Notes: generated by a model not told the origin, from the letters alone. Counted from the stretch's first letter, positions 23,088-35,076 are shown. The stretch: 64,000 nucleotides of DNA from Larix kaempferi (GCA_027924585.1 BSBM01000779.1:14867501-14931500), one strand, 5' to 3'. Numbers and translations: made by a program.

Positions 23088-23092
23088 CAAAC
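23088..23092. repeat. Target duplication right of the solo LTR
   Basis: CAAAC, identical to 22229-22233. Confidence 0.85.
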
Positions 23093-23222
23093 CCTCTCGC
23101 CCCACCCCTCCCCCTCCCCCATACCTATCCCTCAGCCCCTCTTCCCTCCCCCTCGCTCTCCCTCCCCACCCTCCTCCCCATCCCCCCTCTCCCCCTCCAT
23201 CCCCATCCACAACACCCTCCAC
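23091..23222. repeat. C-rich polypyrimidine tract
   Basis: About 130 bases of CCCT/CTCC-type sequence on the plus strand (G-rich on the minus strand). The proline-rich and glycine-rich frames seen here are composition artefacts. Confidence 0.85.
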
Positions 23223-23292
23223 AATTCTCAAAATTGCGCTGTCATCAAGGGGCGGTGGTTGGGAACACAAATAATTTTCCGAGTTGTATCCC

Positions 23293-23352
23293 TTGATAAG
23301 CACAATGCTAGTATTGGCAAGATACTATCATCTATAGCATTGTGCTTATCAA
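23293..23352. repeat. Perfect 18-bp inverted repeat with 24-base loop
   Basis: Arm TTGATAAGCACAATGCTA at 23293-23310 and its exact complement at 23335-23352. It could form a hairpin in DNA or RNA. No flanking T-run or gene assigns it a terminator or small-RNA role. Confidence 0.7.
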
Positions 23353-24203
23353 CAGATTTTTTGAGTTATATCCATAGAGTCATGACTATAATTTGTGACA
23401 AATCATATGGACATGCAATATTCTAGGGGAAGTTATGAATTGTGTCTATATTCAATGGAAGGTAGAGGGAAGCTATGGTGACACTAGGATAACCTGCATC
23501 ATGGGAGAAACAACAAGGAAAATAAGAGGGAGGGGGAAGATATGGAAATGATATTAGAGTAGAAAAAGTTGAATTGTCTAAGTTAAAAATAAACAAGTTG
23601 AAGGTATTATGATGTGTTTTATGGGTGCGGTACAATGATGGAAGGTAGGGGTAAATCATATGAGAGGTGATCAAGTAGGATATTGTTCCTTGTGGGGTGT
23701 AGGAGGTGTAATAAGTAATTACACTAGAACATGAGGATATTGAGCTAGTGTAACTTATGGAAGGCTACCGAGGTGCATAAAGTTTAGTTCTAGTACGTCG
23801 TAGTTCAAGAGGTGTATAATATTAGGACCCAAGAGCCCACATATTTCAGATTTAATTTAAGGGAGTGATCATTAGAAACGTAGAGGATATGTATTGGATA
23901 TTGGGGGTACCTAGAAAAAATGATACACAATGGTGCTTATAGAGCCCTTGGACTATGATAACATAGGGGTTGGAATGACACTCAAGAGACTCATAGTGGA
24001 TTAATTGCATTAGAGACCAAGTACATTAATTTTTCCACTTTTGACACAGGGAATGACTAAGGATGCATGAAGAAGTAGATGCATTACTAGAGAATAGAAT
24101 TTAGTTATGATCATGTTGGTTGTGGAGCTAGATCTTCTAGTCTCATAGATGATATTGTATTAGTCGTGTTTGTACCCCAGTTCTATATGATGTGTAGGTG
24201 GAC
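23353..24203. other. No recognisable gene
   Basis: AT-rich DNA with stops in all frames and no motif I recognise. It may be decayed element sequence flanking the LTR-like fragment that follows. Confidence 0.5.
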
Positions 24204-24684
24204 TGTACACTCACCCCAGCGGGGGCCCATCCCCCCTGGCCGGGGGGTCCGGGGGCAGCGCCCCCGAGAAATGGGGGTTCGGGGGCAACGCCCCCGAAGA
24301 AATTTTTTGGGGCTGTTTTCGCCAGCTGTTTTGCGGGCCCATGGTTTTGGGTATCCCGTGGTATTTTCCCATTGTATTTCCCTTATAAAAGAAAGACATT
24401 GTAATACAGCTAGGGTTGATGTATTAGGTTTTATGCATTATAAAGATCTTTGAGATCTGGAGAGAGACTGTAAAACAGAGAAGAGGAAGTGCAACGGTTG
24501 TGCTGCAGGTTGTATCCCTTCGACTTGCTAGACGGTAATAATAATAAGGACTGGCAAATTCAGTGTGGATGTAGCCCAAGTTGGGTGAACCACGATATAT
24601 CTGTGTCTCTCTTGTAATGTGTATGTGTGATTATATTTGCATTTCTGTTTATTGTTATTGCTCTGCGATCCTGTTTTTCTAACA
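24204..24684 (+). repeat. LTR-like fragment (probable solo LTR)
   Basis: Starts TGTACACTC and ends TTTCTAACA, with a TATA box (TATAAAAG at 24384-24391), a following leader-like region and a terminal portion (GTGAACCACGATATATCTGTG) of the kind seen at the 3' end of plant LTRs. A GC-rich hairpin pair lies at 24251-24295. Flanking 5-mers (TGGAC and GATCA) do not match, so the left border in particular is uncertain. No internal element sequence adjoins it. Confidence 0.5.
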
Positions 24685-25240
24685 GATCATCTATGTCTAG
24701 TTCTCATATATTTATAGGGTAGGACATAGTGTGATGATACTTTGATGGTGTTGTTATCTTTGGTATATGATAAAATCCTTACTGCTAAAGCAGATATAAC
24801 TAGTAGAGGTGAGGCTGAATGATGCAAAACGCATTTGGTGGGATATTAGGGTCATACCCCAAGAGTTTATAAGGAGAAATTTATTAATGGATTCTTCTCA
24901 TGTTCAAGACATAGATGTGGTTTGGGAGACATATTTAGAGATACAATGAGACGAGGATGATTTCATTCATCTACAATTTCATAGACTTAATATTAGAGGA
25001 TGAGTAAATATGAGGGACATTTGACTTATTGCCCATTTACTAGTTGGCCACAAGAGGATGAATGTGCAATTGGAACAACAAAAAATAGTTTTTTGATGAA
25101 GATAAGGGACCTTGGAGGGGGGGAATATAAGAGAGATTCCCCAAGTATGGTAATATTAGGGACATGCGCCCCAATAGGAACATGGAGGAGTGTGATCAAT
25201 ACTAGATCACCAATGCTACAGTCCAAGAATTTTTGTTCCA
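24685..25240. other. No recognisable gene
   Basis: AT-rich; the 87-codon plus-strand frame at 25000-25263 has no recognisable motif and I do not call it a gene. Confidence 0.45.
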
Positions 25241-25935
25241 CTCGAGAATCCCATACCACTTAAGAATCCTAGTCATTACATGGCATCAGTGTGATTTTAC
25301 TAGTTGGGCATGGACATCAACCACAAGTATCACTTAGACTACACTTGAAAAATATGTCATGACTAAACCAAACCTAGGCACCTTATAGTGAGTGGAATGT
25401 TGAGTTCTCATTTTCATTGTAGGTGATGCTACACCATCACCCCCATCTATAGGAAATGGTGTTCCAATTTCTCCCCTGAGATGGTTACACATAAACAATT
25501 GATTCATCAACATAATATCATGTTTTCCTCCATGGATATCAATGCTAGATAGTCCAAGAATATTTTATCCTTGCTTCATTAAGAATTCACATACTTTTAG
25601 TACACTCATCAACATTATTGGCATAGAAAACATGCCACACAATCCATCACATTTCTAGATCGCACCATCCTCTATCAAAACCTCCTATGTAGTTCCTTAT
25701 TGGTAATCCTCCCTTTCTCGACTAAATAATCCTTAGTCCTCTTAGCCAATGCACTAATACTATGTCATAATCATCTCATAACTTCCACCCACAAATTAGT
25801 CACCAAGGCAACCAAAACATATAAATTCATTGTGTAACCTTCACCAAGTTTTCCTAGTGCACCATTTGTCATGCCACGATCATTGGCACCTAAAGAAAGG
25901 TAGGTATTCGAGATCACACCAAAATCAATTACATT
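25241..25935. repeat. Diverged direct repeat, copy 1
   Basis: Matches 26083-26775 along its whole length at an offset of about 840 bases. Shared landmarks include CCACTTAA, TACATGGCAT, CTTACTAGTTGGG-type, TGAGTTCTCATTTTCA-type, CACACAATCCATCACAT, CCAATGCACTA and AAGTTTTCCTA. About 150 bases separate the two units. No clear coding frame. Confidence 0.75.
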
Positions 25936-26082
25936 CTCACCCACTTGAGTTATTGATGTACCTATAAACACGGCTCAATTAGATCCTCCAATGAAAGGGG
26001 TGTTTATGAAGATACACTTCCTTAATTAGCACATCCAAGCATGGAATCTATACCATTATCATGGGTCTAGACTTTTTGTTGC

Positions 26083-26775
26083 ACTTGAGCATTTCTACCA
26101 CTTAAAAAACCTATTTAATACATGGCATATGTGTGATCTTACTAGTTGGGAATGATTGTAAAGCACAAGTATCACCTAGACTATGCTTAACCAACATGTC
26201 CTAATATAAACCAAACTAAGTACCTTAGAGTGAGAAAATGTGTTCTCATTTTCACCATAGGTAAATCTACACTATGACCAACCAACCATAGGCAATGCTA
26301 CACCATTTCCTATCCTAAGCAGTCTTCATTTAAACAATTCAGTGCCCAATGTGGGACCATGTTGTCATCCGTGTATGCCAACACTTGATAGTCCCTGAAT
26401 ATAATGTCCCTACTTCATCAATAACTTGAACAAACCTTCAATACACTCATTAATGGTATTGACATAACATAGATAACACGCAATCCATCACATTACTATA
26501 TTGCATCATCCTCTACCAGTGTTTGGTATGCAACTTTGCTACGCATCCAATCTTACTCAACTAACAATCCTTGGCCCTTCTAACCAATGCACTAGAAACA
26601 TTCATCTTAACCATATAATGAATACCATCCACCATTTAGTCACCAAGGAAACCAAATAATATAGACTTGTTGTGCACCCTTAGCCAAGTTTTCCTAATGT
26701 GCCATCCATCATTCCACTTCCACTAGCACCTCAACTAGCATAGGGTTTTGATCTCACACAAAAATCCCTTACAAC
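26083..26775. repeat. Diverged direct repeat, copy 2
   Basis: Partner of 25241-25935, same orientation, roughly three quarters identical by eye. Two readings remain open: an old tandem duplication, or a pair of LTRs of a very short element with only about 150 bases between them. Confidence 0.75.
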
Positions 26776-27951
26776 CAAGTTGGTAAGAATTGTTTCCAAG
26801 TTTTATTCTTATGTACTTAGAAAAATCAATGATCAAGTAATTAATGAAGGGAAAGATGAATAGGTTACGCAATTTATTGCATGAGAAATTAGGTACACAT
26901 CGTTGAAGTTCTAGAGGGTATACTAGACCCAGTACTCTTAAAGACACAAAAGAGAATGACATCCTTAGATTCAATGGAACCATTTAGGGAGGATGGTGAG
27001 ATCATAAAACACATCTTTTGAAAGGCATAGATGATCCTAAGAGAAAGGGAGAGGTGGTATGGCTACAAGGATAACGTTAACAACCTAATTTTCTCACCTA
27101 CCTTGTCATGAGAATTATCATCATTGTACATAATTTATAGAAAAATTAGCCCCATTTCCATCACTCACATCATATATGAATAAGAATATCAGGAAAGTCA
27201 AGTGTTGACCCTAACAATCATTAAACGGATTTTTAATGATATTTGGCAATGGTGCATCACACTAAAATCACAAAAACCCATGACGGGGTCTCAAAACCAT
27301 TATTCGGTTACTCTTTAGTGATGTGCAACTTCCAAAAAGGTGTAGTCACTGAAGGTTATCATTCCCTAACCATTATTTCTGAAAATAATATTTGATTTTG
27401 GTCTTGAATACATATTCACATTGAAGTTGGTCTAAAACATTCCCACATTATATCCTATAAATACAACCCTCAAGGGAATTCCAAAACATGATCGATATCC
27501 ATAATAGAAATATTATGTTGTCATATTCAAGTGATCTAGTACTCATGATATTACACAACCCCTATGTAGGTACATTCAATACATGTTGGTGATAAAACAC
27601 CAACACCGAATTTGGAAACCATTCTAGAGATGAATCCTATCATCCTTGGTTGTGTCAATTCCATTTCTAGACCTATCCATATGTGATTAGTATAGTTTCC
27701 TTGATGTTTATTGTTTTTTCTCATCAGTAGGAAACCTAGGTGAAAACCCCAAGCTTTTTCTATGGTCACAAATATAATTTTTCTTTTTAGATATTTTTGC
27801 TTTACGAGATGCCTTTTCAAGGAAAAATGTGACAAACCATCACGGAATTTCCTAGAAACCATAGTTAAGGAAAAACATAGTTTTTTCTACAAACCAGCCA
27901 AATTCCCCATTTGTTTCCTTTTGGTTCAGTTTTGGTTTCTATTTTTGGTCA
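26776..27951. other. No recognisable gene; one unassigned 103-codon frame
   Basis: Flank of the outer nested retroelement. A minus-strand frame at 27551-27862 encodes 103 residues with a basic N-terminus (MVSRKFRDGLSHFSLKRH); I recognise no family and would not call it a gene without homology. Confidence 0.45.
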
Positions 27952-28567
27952 TGATATGGATTATTTGGAGAACAAAATGAAGGAAACATTATAAAATGGA
28001 AATACACACATAAATGTTTTGGAGGAAGTACAATAATACAATAAAACCCATATTATATTAATGAATGGAATGGAAAAACACTATAAATTTCAAAGCAATA
28101 CAAAACAGCTCTAGATGGTGGTAGCTTATCTCTGAAAAGATGTGTCAGCTATGCTCATACACAAGAACTAATTTACAATGAGTCCAAAAAGGGCCTTTTA
28201 ACATAAATCATCATTAATAAAACCCTAGACATCCAAAACCCTAACCCTATAAGATGAAACACCGAAAGGTTTGTGCACCCCATTGTGGTTAGTTGATATG
28301 TTTACATCCCGAGGGTGTAACTTCTGCATACGATCTCCTTTTTGGGTGCTTGGTATCCCATCATAAAAGGATAGCTGAGAAGTAACATCTCGAATAGACT
28401 AGTACATAGACGAATGCAATCTACTAGTGGTTTTCGTGCCAAAAAAATGTTGTTTAGGGCCTCAAAATGGTCCCGGAAGTTCATGACCCAAAAAAACTGT
28501 AAAAAAATGCCAAGATGGAAAACTGTGTTTTGTGCTAGTGGACTAGGTGGGTGGCCACCAATTTCCA
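27952..28567 (-). repeat. Gy-1 3' LTR
   Basis: 616 bp, starting TGATATGG and ending TTTCCA; matches 47851-48452 throughout (ATTATATTAATGAATGGAAT, AGATGGTGGTAGCTTATCT, CATACGATCTCC, CTAGGTGGGTGG). It lies downstream of the integrase region on the minus strand, hence the 3' LTR. Confidence 0.75.
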
Positions 28568-29977
28568 TCTAGATCAATCCTCACACCTTAGGAAGAAATG
28601 GTCCTCATTGCCTCATGTTCCTCCATTAGATGAGGAACGTTTTGTTGAATCTGACTCTTGGTGAGCCACTTTCCCTAGTGAAGAAGATGCTCTCTTTTTG
28701 AGACCTAATACAGTTGGATTTCATGCTAGTGGGTTCCCTTCATCTCAATTTCCATGATCCGGTCAATTGTATCCTTCACAATGCAATCATGATTGAGTTC
28801 TATAGGGTCCAAGTGCTTGGATGCCTCTGAGGTATCCAAGAGAGGTGTAAAATATGGTCGAAGTAGCTCCTCATTAAAGATAGGGTGCAAGAAGAGTAAT
28901 GGCGGAATGCTTAACTTAAAAGCATTCTCATACAAAACCTTCGTGATGGTGTAATCCCCATATCGAATTGGCCATAGATTTTGATGGGGCCTTATGAGAT
29001 GCTCTTTTTGTAAATGTAACCATACCTTAACGCCTAAAACTTATGTGGAACCCGATGCTAGTCATGTCACTGCTTATTTTTTGCATTGGATTTCTACAAG
29101 ATATCATGAACTTGTTGTTGGATGTGGTGGATCCTCTAAACAAATTTGAATTCCTGATCAAGCTCAGTTTGAGCATGGGAGGATTCTTCCTATGTATATG
29201 CAATGGATAGTGCTACATCAATTGGGATCAATAGTTGGAAACCAAGCATAAATCGAAAGGGACGTGACTAATAGATTTGTGAAGGGCTCTGTTGTAGCTA
29301 TGTTGAACATAAGTAAGGCTCTTGTCCCAAGTGCGGGGATTTTTGGAGTTGTACGTTCTCAGGATATGCACAATCATCCTATTGACCACCTTTGTCTACC
29401 CATCAGTTTGGGGGTGCAAGGAAGACGATTTGGTTAGTTTGGTGTCCATCATCGACCATAGGATCAACCAAAATTTATTCAAGAACTTGTTGTCTCAATA
29501 TGAAATAATGGTATGTGGGAGGCTAAAATGAACCCAAACATCCTCGAAGAAGAACGTAGCAGTGCCATTTCCTATGATGCTCTTCTTACAGGGAGTTAAA
29601 ATTGACATCTTAAAGAACCGATCAACTACCAAAAATATATAGCCATCGCCATGATTGGTTGAAGGAAATCTAGACATGTAGTCCATTAAAATAAAATATC
29701 GGGTCCTATCTAGAGTAGGCAAGGAAGTGTACAATCCTTTCTTCTTAATTGCAAGTTTGGAAATGGGACAGGTGGTGCACGATAAGATGTACCTACCAAC
29801 ATCTTGTTGAAGCTTTGCCCAATAGAATTACTTATGAAAACATATGACTATCTTCTCTATGCAAAATTTCCCTGCCACTCGACTATAATGTGCCTCGCAA
29901 ATCAACTTCTCACACTCGCTTGAAGGAACATAGAGGTGGCCTAGTTAAAACAAGAATTAATATTGGACCTGAAATTT
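28568..29977 (-). pseudogene. Gy-1 integrase and C-terminal/3' region
   Basis: 29495-29734 reads LDRTRYFILMDYMSRFPSTN followed by IFLVVDRFFKM: the first catalytic Asp context of a gypsy integrase. The HHCC module lies just upstream (EAHYSRVAGKF, then CTTCPISK, about 29910-29760). DNKFLNKFW near 29480 holds the second Asp. The position of the catalytic Glu reads TKVVNRM, where relatives have TEVVNR, a Glu-to-Lys change. A C-terminal stretch with many stops continues to 28726. Non-functional. Confidence 0.75.
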
Positions 29978-30222
29978 TCAGACTAATCTTCCTTCTTGTA
30001 ATGTTTGATAGGCGATAGAAAATTCAAGTTCAATATCATAAAATATAGGCCACCATGATGTATCATTCCTACAAGAGTTGAGCAAGGTGGTCATTGTAAC
30101 AACTAGAGCCTGATTGAGGCAGTCTGCAACGTGATTGGTACTTCCCTTCTTATACTTGATGTACAGGTGGAAATTTTGTGGGTATGTGTACCACTTATGA
30201 TTTTGGTCATTCTGTAATTTTC
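29978..30222 (-). pseudogene. Gy-1 RNase H, 3' half
   Basis: Reads GKLQNDQNHKWYTY then FHLYIKYKKGSTNHVADCLNQA, the C-terminal part of a gypsy RNase H ending in the conserved NxVAD aspartate context. The N-terminal half lies 14.7 kb away at 44906-45206, separated by Gy-2. The usual ADxLSR signature reads ADCLNQ here. Confidence 0.8.
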
Positions 30223-30227
30223 CTTGT
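30223..30227. repeat. Gy-2 target duplication, left
   Basis: CTTGT; partner CTTGC at 44901-44905 (one transition). Both lie at the same codon position of the interrupted Gy-1 RNase H, which independently fixes the insertion point. Confidence 0.8.
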
Positions 30228-32273
30228 TGTAATGTACCAACCAAGATTGGTGATACACTAAATCACTCTCCTAGAAGTCTCAATGAAAAACAATGGATTT
30301 TGGTGAATAGTTTGACTGTAGGTGGGAAAAATCAAAGTATTATGGAGGGGATGATGAATATTCCAACTGATAGAACCTTTTCACAAAGTACTAGGGACAT
30401 TAATGTTTTGAACCTCAGCCAGGATGAAGTCTACTCCAATGATCTTGGGAACTCCAACATATACAAACTAGAACATCAACCAAGAATTGAATGAGAACCA
30501 GTGGTGAGGTATTTAGACTTAGGGAGGATAAATAAAATAAAATAAAATTCAATGGAAATCCTAGGTTTTCTCCATAAATTTTGGGAAGGTTCTGAGGAAG
30601 TCTCACAACATACAAGAAAAAATGCCTTCTAGGACTGCACAACTAGACCAAATTCATGACTTCCAAAATAGTCTAAGTGGATCAAGAATTTATGATATGA
30701 ATATTGGAATAAGTCATAAGACATCTTAATTAACATCAGAAATAGAAATCACTTCATTTGAATCAATACTGATTCATTTATTTATCATACAGATTCTGGT
30801 AACTAGCTCGATTTCATTTAAATCTAGAGTAGGTTCAAGAAGAGGCATTGGAATCATATTTTTATTGATTAGAAACTCAGAATTGACATCATAGGTCTAT
30901 TATTACAATAATATCATCCATCAGTATCTGATTCATAAATCAAATAGTTCTCAAGAATAAGATACATGCAGAACAAACTCTTACATCGTGAAAACTAGGA
31001 AATTACTCATAGATCTGCATGGAGAGCTATCAAATATCTATCACAGGTTCGTAATCCACTAGTACATACTTCAAGACCTGTAATAATCTCAATTATAATG
31101 GATGAATACCATCATCCTTTCATAGGAAGCAGGGACACATCTCCTAGCTTGGACTAAGGGCACATCTCCCAAGTCAATGAGCTATCAAATATCTATCACA
31201 GGTTCGTAATCCACTAGTACATATTTCAAGACCTGTAATAATCTCAATTATAATGGATGAATACCATCATCCTTTCATAGGAAGCAGGGACACATCTCCC
31301 AGCTTGGACTAAGGGAACATCTCCCAAGTCCATTATGACAATAATATCATCCATCAGTATCTGATTCATACATCAAATAGTTCTCAAGAATAAGATACAT
31401 CCAGAACAAACTCTTACATCGTGAAAACTAGGAAATTACTCATAGATCTGCATGGAGAGCTATCAAATATCTATCACAGGTTCGTAATCCACTAGTACAT
31501 ACTTCAAGACCTGTAATAATCTCAATTATAATGGATGAATACCATCATCCTTTCACAGGAAGCAGGGACACATCTCCCAGCTTGGACTAAGGGCACATCT
31601 CCCAAGTCAATGAGGCACAATTGCACTCACTCCAATTCTCAAACTGTCAAAATATGTGTTGGTGGTGGACACTCCTTATTTTATAGATGGACGATTAATT
31701 GAGGAGAAAGTTAACTAGGCTAATATTCCCTCTTAGATGGATAATGAAATCTTGCTTTCATCCTTTTTTCCTTTTCTGCTTTAGCTTTTCTATCCTGCTT
31801 TTCTTTTTACTACTTTTTCTTTCTTTTCTTCCTTATCATGCTTTCTTCCAAATCACGATTTTCTGATTTTATCCTACTTTCTGATTTTGTGTTGCTTTCT
31901 TCTTTATGTTGCTTTTCCTAAGTTTTTGTTTCATTTCTGCTTTGTACCATCTTTCTTTCCTTTTTCCTGATTTTCTAACTTTGGATTCTTTCTCCTAACT
32001 TCTCTTGCAAGTCATCTATTTAGTCAACCTTATCCACTAAGGAAACCTTGTGGATCCTTATCCTCTTTTATTCAAAATAAAAATAGTTAATTTATGAAAA
32101 ATAATTATTCTCAAGTGCATAACAAACTTTAGGAAAAATTAAATCACAATCCCTAATTAATTAAATGCCTGAACTTCAAAATTAACCCCAAGTAAATGAA
32201 TTTGTCTACTCAACCCAAGGGATTGGTTGGGTTAGGAACTTATTCCAGTAATCACCATTGAGGGGACATGACA
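30228..32273 (-). repeat. Gy-2 3' LTR with internal segmental duplication
   Basis: 2046 bp, longer than the net 5' LTR by about 410 bases because of an internal repeat array (30900-31612). Outer borders TGTAATGTACC and GGGGACATGACA match those of the 5' LTR, whose inner border reads TTTAATGTACC. Confidence 0.85.
30900..31612. repeat. X-Y-Y-X-Y segment array inside the Gy-2 3' LTR
   Basis: Segment X (about 122 bp; 30900-31021, 31332-31455) and segment Y (about 150-160 bp; 31022-31181, 31182-31331, 31456-31612) occur as X-Y-Y-X-Y, nearly identical among themselves. The 5' LTR has a single X-Y (about 43930-44215). X contains CATCAGTATCTGATTCATA; Y begins GAGCTATCAAATATCTATCA. Confidence 0.85.
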
Positions 32274-32344
32274 GTCCTCCCCTCCCAATATTTCTTGTCC
32301 TCAATCAATTTCAAACTAGGATGCTATACGATGTTTTCTCCTTC

Positions 32345-33449
32345 TCAAGTGGCATCCTCATTTGGAAATCCTTCCCATTGCACCAAGAATTCCTTAATGA
32401 TTATGCTCCTTAGCTTCTTCTCTTGGACCTTCAAAATATTTTTAGGAACTAGCACCAAATTTCCTTCATCCTCAAGGGGATTCAATTCTTTTGAAACCTT
32501 AACTTGCTTCCCTATTTCCTTCTTCAAACAAGACACATGGAAAACATTGTGAATCCTACCACCTGGAGGCAATTCTAGCTCATAAGCCACTTCCCCGATA
32601 TTCTTTAGGACTTGGTAGGGACCATAAAAACTTGGCTGCAACTTCTCATCCCCCTTGGACTTTAAATGAGGACTATCTATAGAGATACAACATCAAATAT
32701 ACCATGTCTCCTACTTGGAAGGTTCACTCCACTCTATGCTTGTCTTCATGCACCCTTTTCCTATTCTGTGATACCTGTAAAATGTCATTGAGAGTTCTGA
32801 GTATGTATTGACTCTCTTGGAGCCAATCCTTTTCCTTCTGTTTCTTACAATCACCAAATATTAGTTCATCAACAGTTAGTGCATCATATCCATATAGGGC
32901 CTTAAATTGGGACATTCCGATCGAGAGATGAAACATAGTATTGTAACAAAACTCTCCCAAATGGAGCCAAGTAGTCCATGACTTTTGCTGACCAGTAACA
33001 TAGTTTCTTCGGTATACTTCCATCCATTGGTTCCCTCTTTATGTTTTTCCATTGGTATGTGGATGGTAGCTTGTACTCATGTCCAAACTTGTCCCCACTA
33101 ACTTGAACAACGCTTTCCAAAAATTGCTAGTGAACTTGCTATCTCTATCACGGATGATGGACTTGGGTATGCCATGAAGTTTGAAGACTTATTTGATGAA
33201 AATTTAAGCCACTTGGTTGGCTTCAATATTAGCTGTGAAAGAAAATAAATGTGCATATTTATTCAATCTATCAACCACAACAAAAATATTGTATTTACCT
33301 TGGCTTTTGGGAAGCCTCGTGATGAAATCCATCGATATACTTTCCCATTTCTGCTCAGGAATAGGAAGTGGTTGTAAGAGTCCAGCTGGATTTGTATGCT
33401 CTACCTTGTTTTTTTGACATGTCACACATGATCTAACATACTCCATCAC
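32345..33449 (-). pseudogene. Gy-2 integrase and chromodomain
   Basis: 33204-33449: CVTCQKNK (end of the HHCC module) and the first catalytic Asp in [15 protein letters not shown]. 32902-33120 covers the second-Asp region (shifted frame), and 32724-33023 the glutamate side and following helix (YRRNYVTGQQKSW, then YNTMFHLSIGMSQFKALYG). 32345-32641 holds the GPY-like FYGPYQVLKNIGEVAYELELP motif, then LVQWEGFPNEDAT, the core of a chromodomain. Chromodomains target integration to particular chromatin in chromoviruses. Frames shift at least twice. Confidence 0.8.
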
Positions 33450-33562
33450 TTACTTATTTAATCCCTTCCAAGAGAACATTTCCTTCACTTTCATGTATGT
33501 CTTCACAAACCCCAGATGTCCTGCTAGGGGTGCATCATGAGCAACCTCTAGTATCTTCTTCT

Positions 33563-34042
33563 TTAATGAGGAATATTGAACCAAAAAATCCTATCCTTGT
33601 GATATTTGATATCATTGAGAATCTTGTAAGTATCGTCATCAATTAGTCCATCAAATAAATCACAAGCAAATTGATTCTTTGTATACTCTACTCCAAGTTG
33701 TCCTTTCCAATCATGAACATTTATCAATGCAAAGGTTGGTTTTCTAGAAAGAGCATCAGCTACAGTGTCCATATTACCCTTCTTGTATTCAATGTCAAAG
33801 TCAAATTCTTGTACCTTTCTTACCCACTTTTTTTTCCTATCATTCGGATCCTTTTGGCTCAAGAAGTGTCTCAAACTGTTATGATCAGTCTTGATGATGA
33901 ACTTACCACCCACAAGATATTGTTTGAACTTGACTAGCGCATGCTTGATTGATAGCATCTCCTTATCATAGAATGAATATAACCTCTCATCGGGATGCAA
34001 ATTCCTACTTTCAAAGTCTAGGGGATGCTTTTTTCGCATCAA
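33563..34042 (-). pseudogene. Gy-2 RNase H and spacer
   Basis: Continuous 159-codon frame: ESRNLHPDERLYSFYDKEML, FIIKTDHNSLRHFLSQ, VRKVQEFDFDIEYKKGN and VADALSRKP, the canonical gypsy RNase H series ending in the ADALSR aspartate. The start of the domain (first Asp) is upstream in another frame (34042-34150). The integrase spacer follows. Confidence 0.8.
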
Positions 34043-34155
34043 TACTGCTTCAATCCCATTCCTCGAAGCATCACACTCAAGAACAAAGGTCTAGAAAAAT
34101 ATGGAAGTGCAAGAATAGGACAACTACTCATTACCTCCTTCATATTGTTGAATGC

Positions 34156-35076
34156 TTACTCAGCTTCTTCTGACCAATTGAAGGATCCTTTCTTAGTAAG
34201 GTCTGTCAATGGAGATGTTAGTTTTGAAAAACCTTTGACAAAATTCCAGTAATAAGTGCATAATGCAATAAATCCTCTCAATTCAGTGAGATTTGTAGGA
34301 CTTGGAAAGTCCATAATAGTTTGGATCTTTTCCATGTGAACCTTAACTCCTTCTTTCACAATCACATGGCCAAGATACAAAATCTCAATCATTCCAAACT
34401 CACACTTGGATAATTTTGCATAGAAATATTGATCTTCTAAGGTTATTAGTACAATATCCAAATGGAGCAAATGCTCCTCCCAAGTTCTACTATAGACTTA
34501 AATATCATCAAGAAAACAAGATCAAACTGAAGGAACTTCCTTCTAAACACTATGTTCAGGCAAGATTGAAAAGTTGTCGGTGCATTGGTTAGGCCAAAAG
34601 GCATAACCAGGAACTCAAAGTGCCCATGATGACACTGGAAAGCTATATTTTGGATGTCTTCTTCCTACATACTAATTTGATGGTAACCAAAGCGAAGATC
34701 AATCTTTGAAAATTATTTTTCTTCATGGAATTCATCCATGAGCTCATCAATCATTGGGATAGGGTATCTGTTCTTGATAGTCTTATTGTTGAGATCTTTG
34801 TATTCTATGCACATGCGCATGGTCCCATCTTTCTTCTTCACAAGGACTACATATGATGCAAAAGGACTTGAGCTTGGTCTAATGAATACCAATTCAATCA
34901 GTTCCTTGATGGTTCACTCTATCTCATCCCTGAATTGGGTGCTTGTAAGGATGAACTTTGATAGGTACGGTGCCTATCTCCAAGTAAATTCTATGCTCCA
35001 CTCCCCTATCAGATGGCCTACCATGAGGAAGGTCCCCAAATACCCTCTTATGCTTTTGGAGCAATTTTTGAATGTC
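34156..35076 (-). pseudogene. Gy-2 reverse transcriptase
   Basis: The palm/thumb part is readable at 34156-34470 (YAKLSKCEFGMIEILYLGHVI, then LTELRGFIALCTYYWNFVKGF). Upstream pieces include HGRPSDRGVEHRI (about 35040), NEMDDELH near 34740, FGYHQI and [13 protein letters not shown] (about 34600). The YxDD active-site stretch near 34520 is frame-disrupted. Many stops; inactive. Confidence 0.75.

Noticed and set aside
23034-23426. Proline/serine-rich 130-codon frame
   Set aside because: Produced by the C-rich tract next to the solo LTR; no codon-level signal.
24199-24689. Target duplication around the LTR-like fragment
   Set aside because: TGGAC and GATCA do not match, and shifting the left border gives at best three of five matches.
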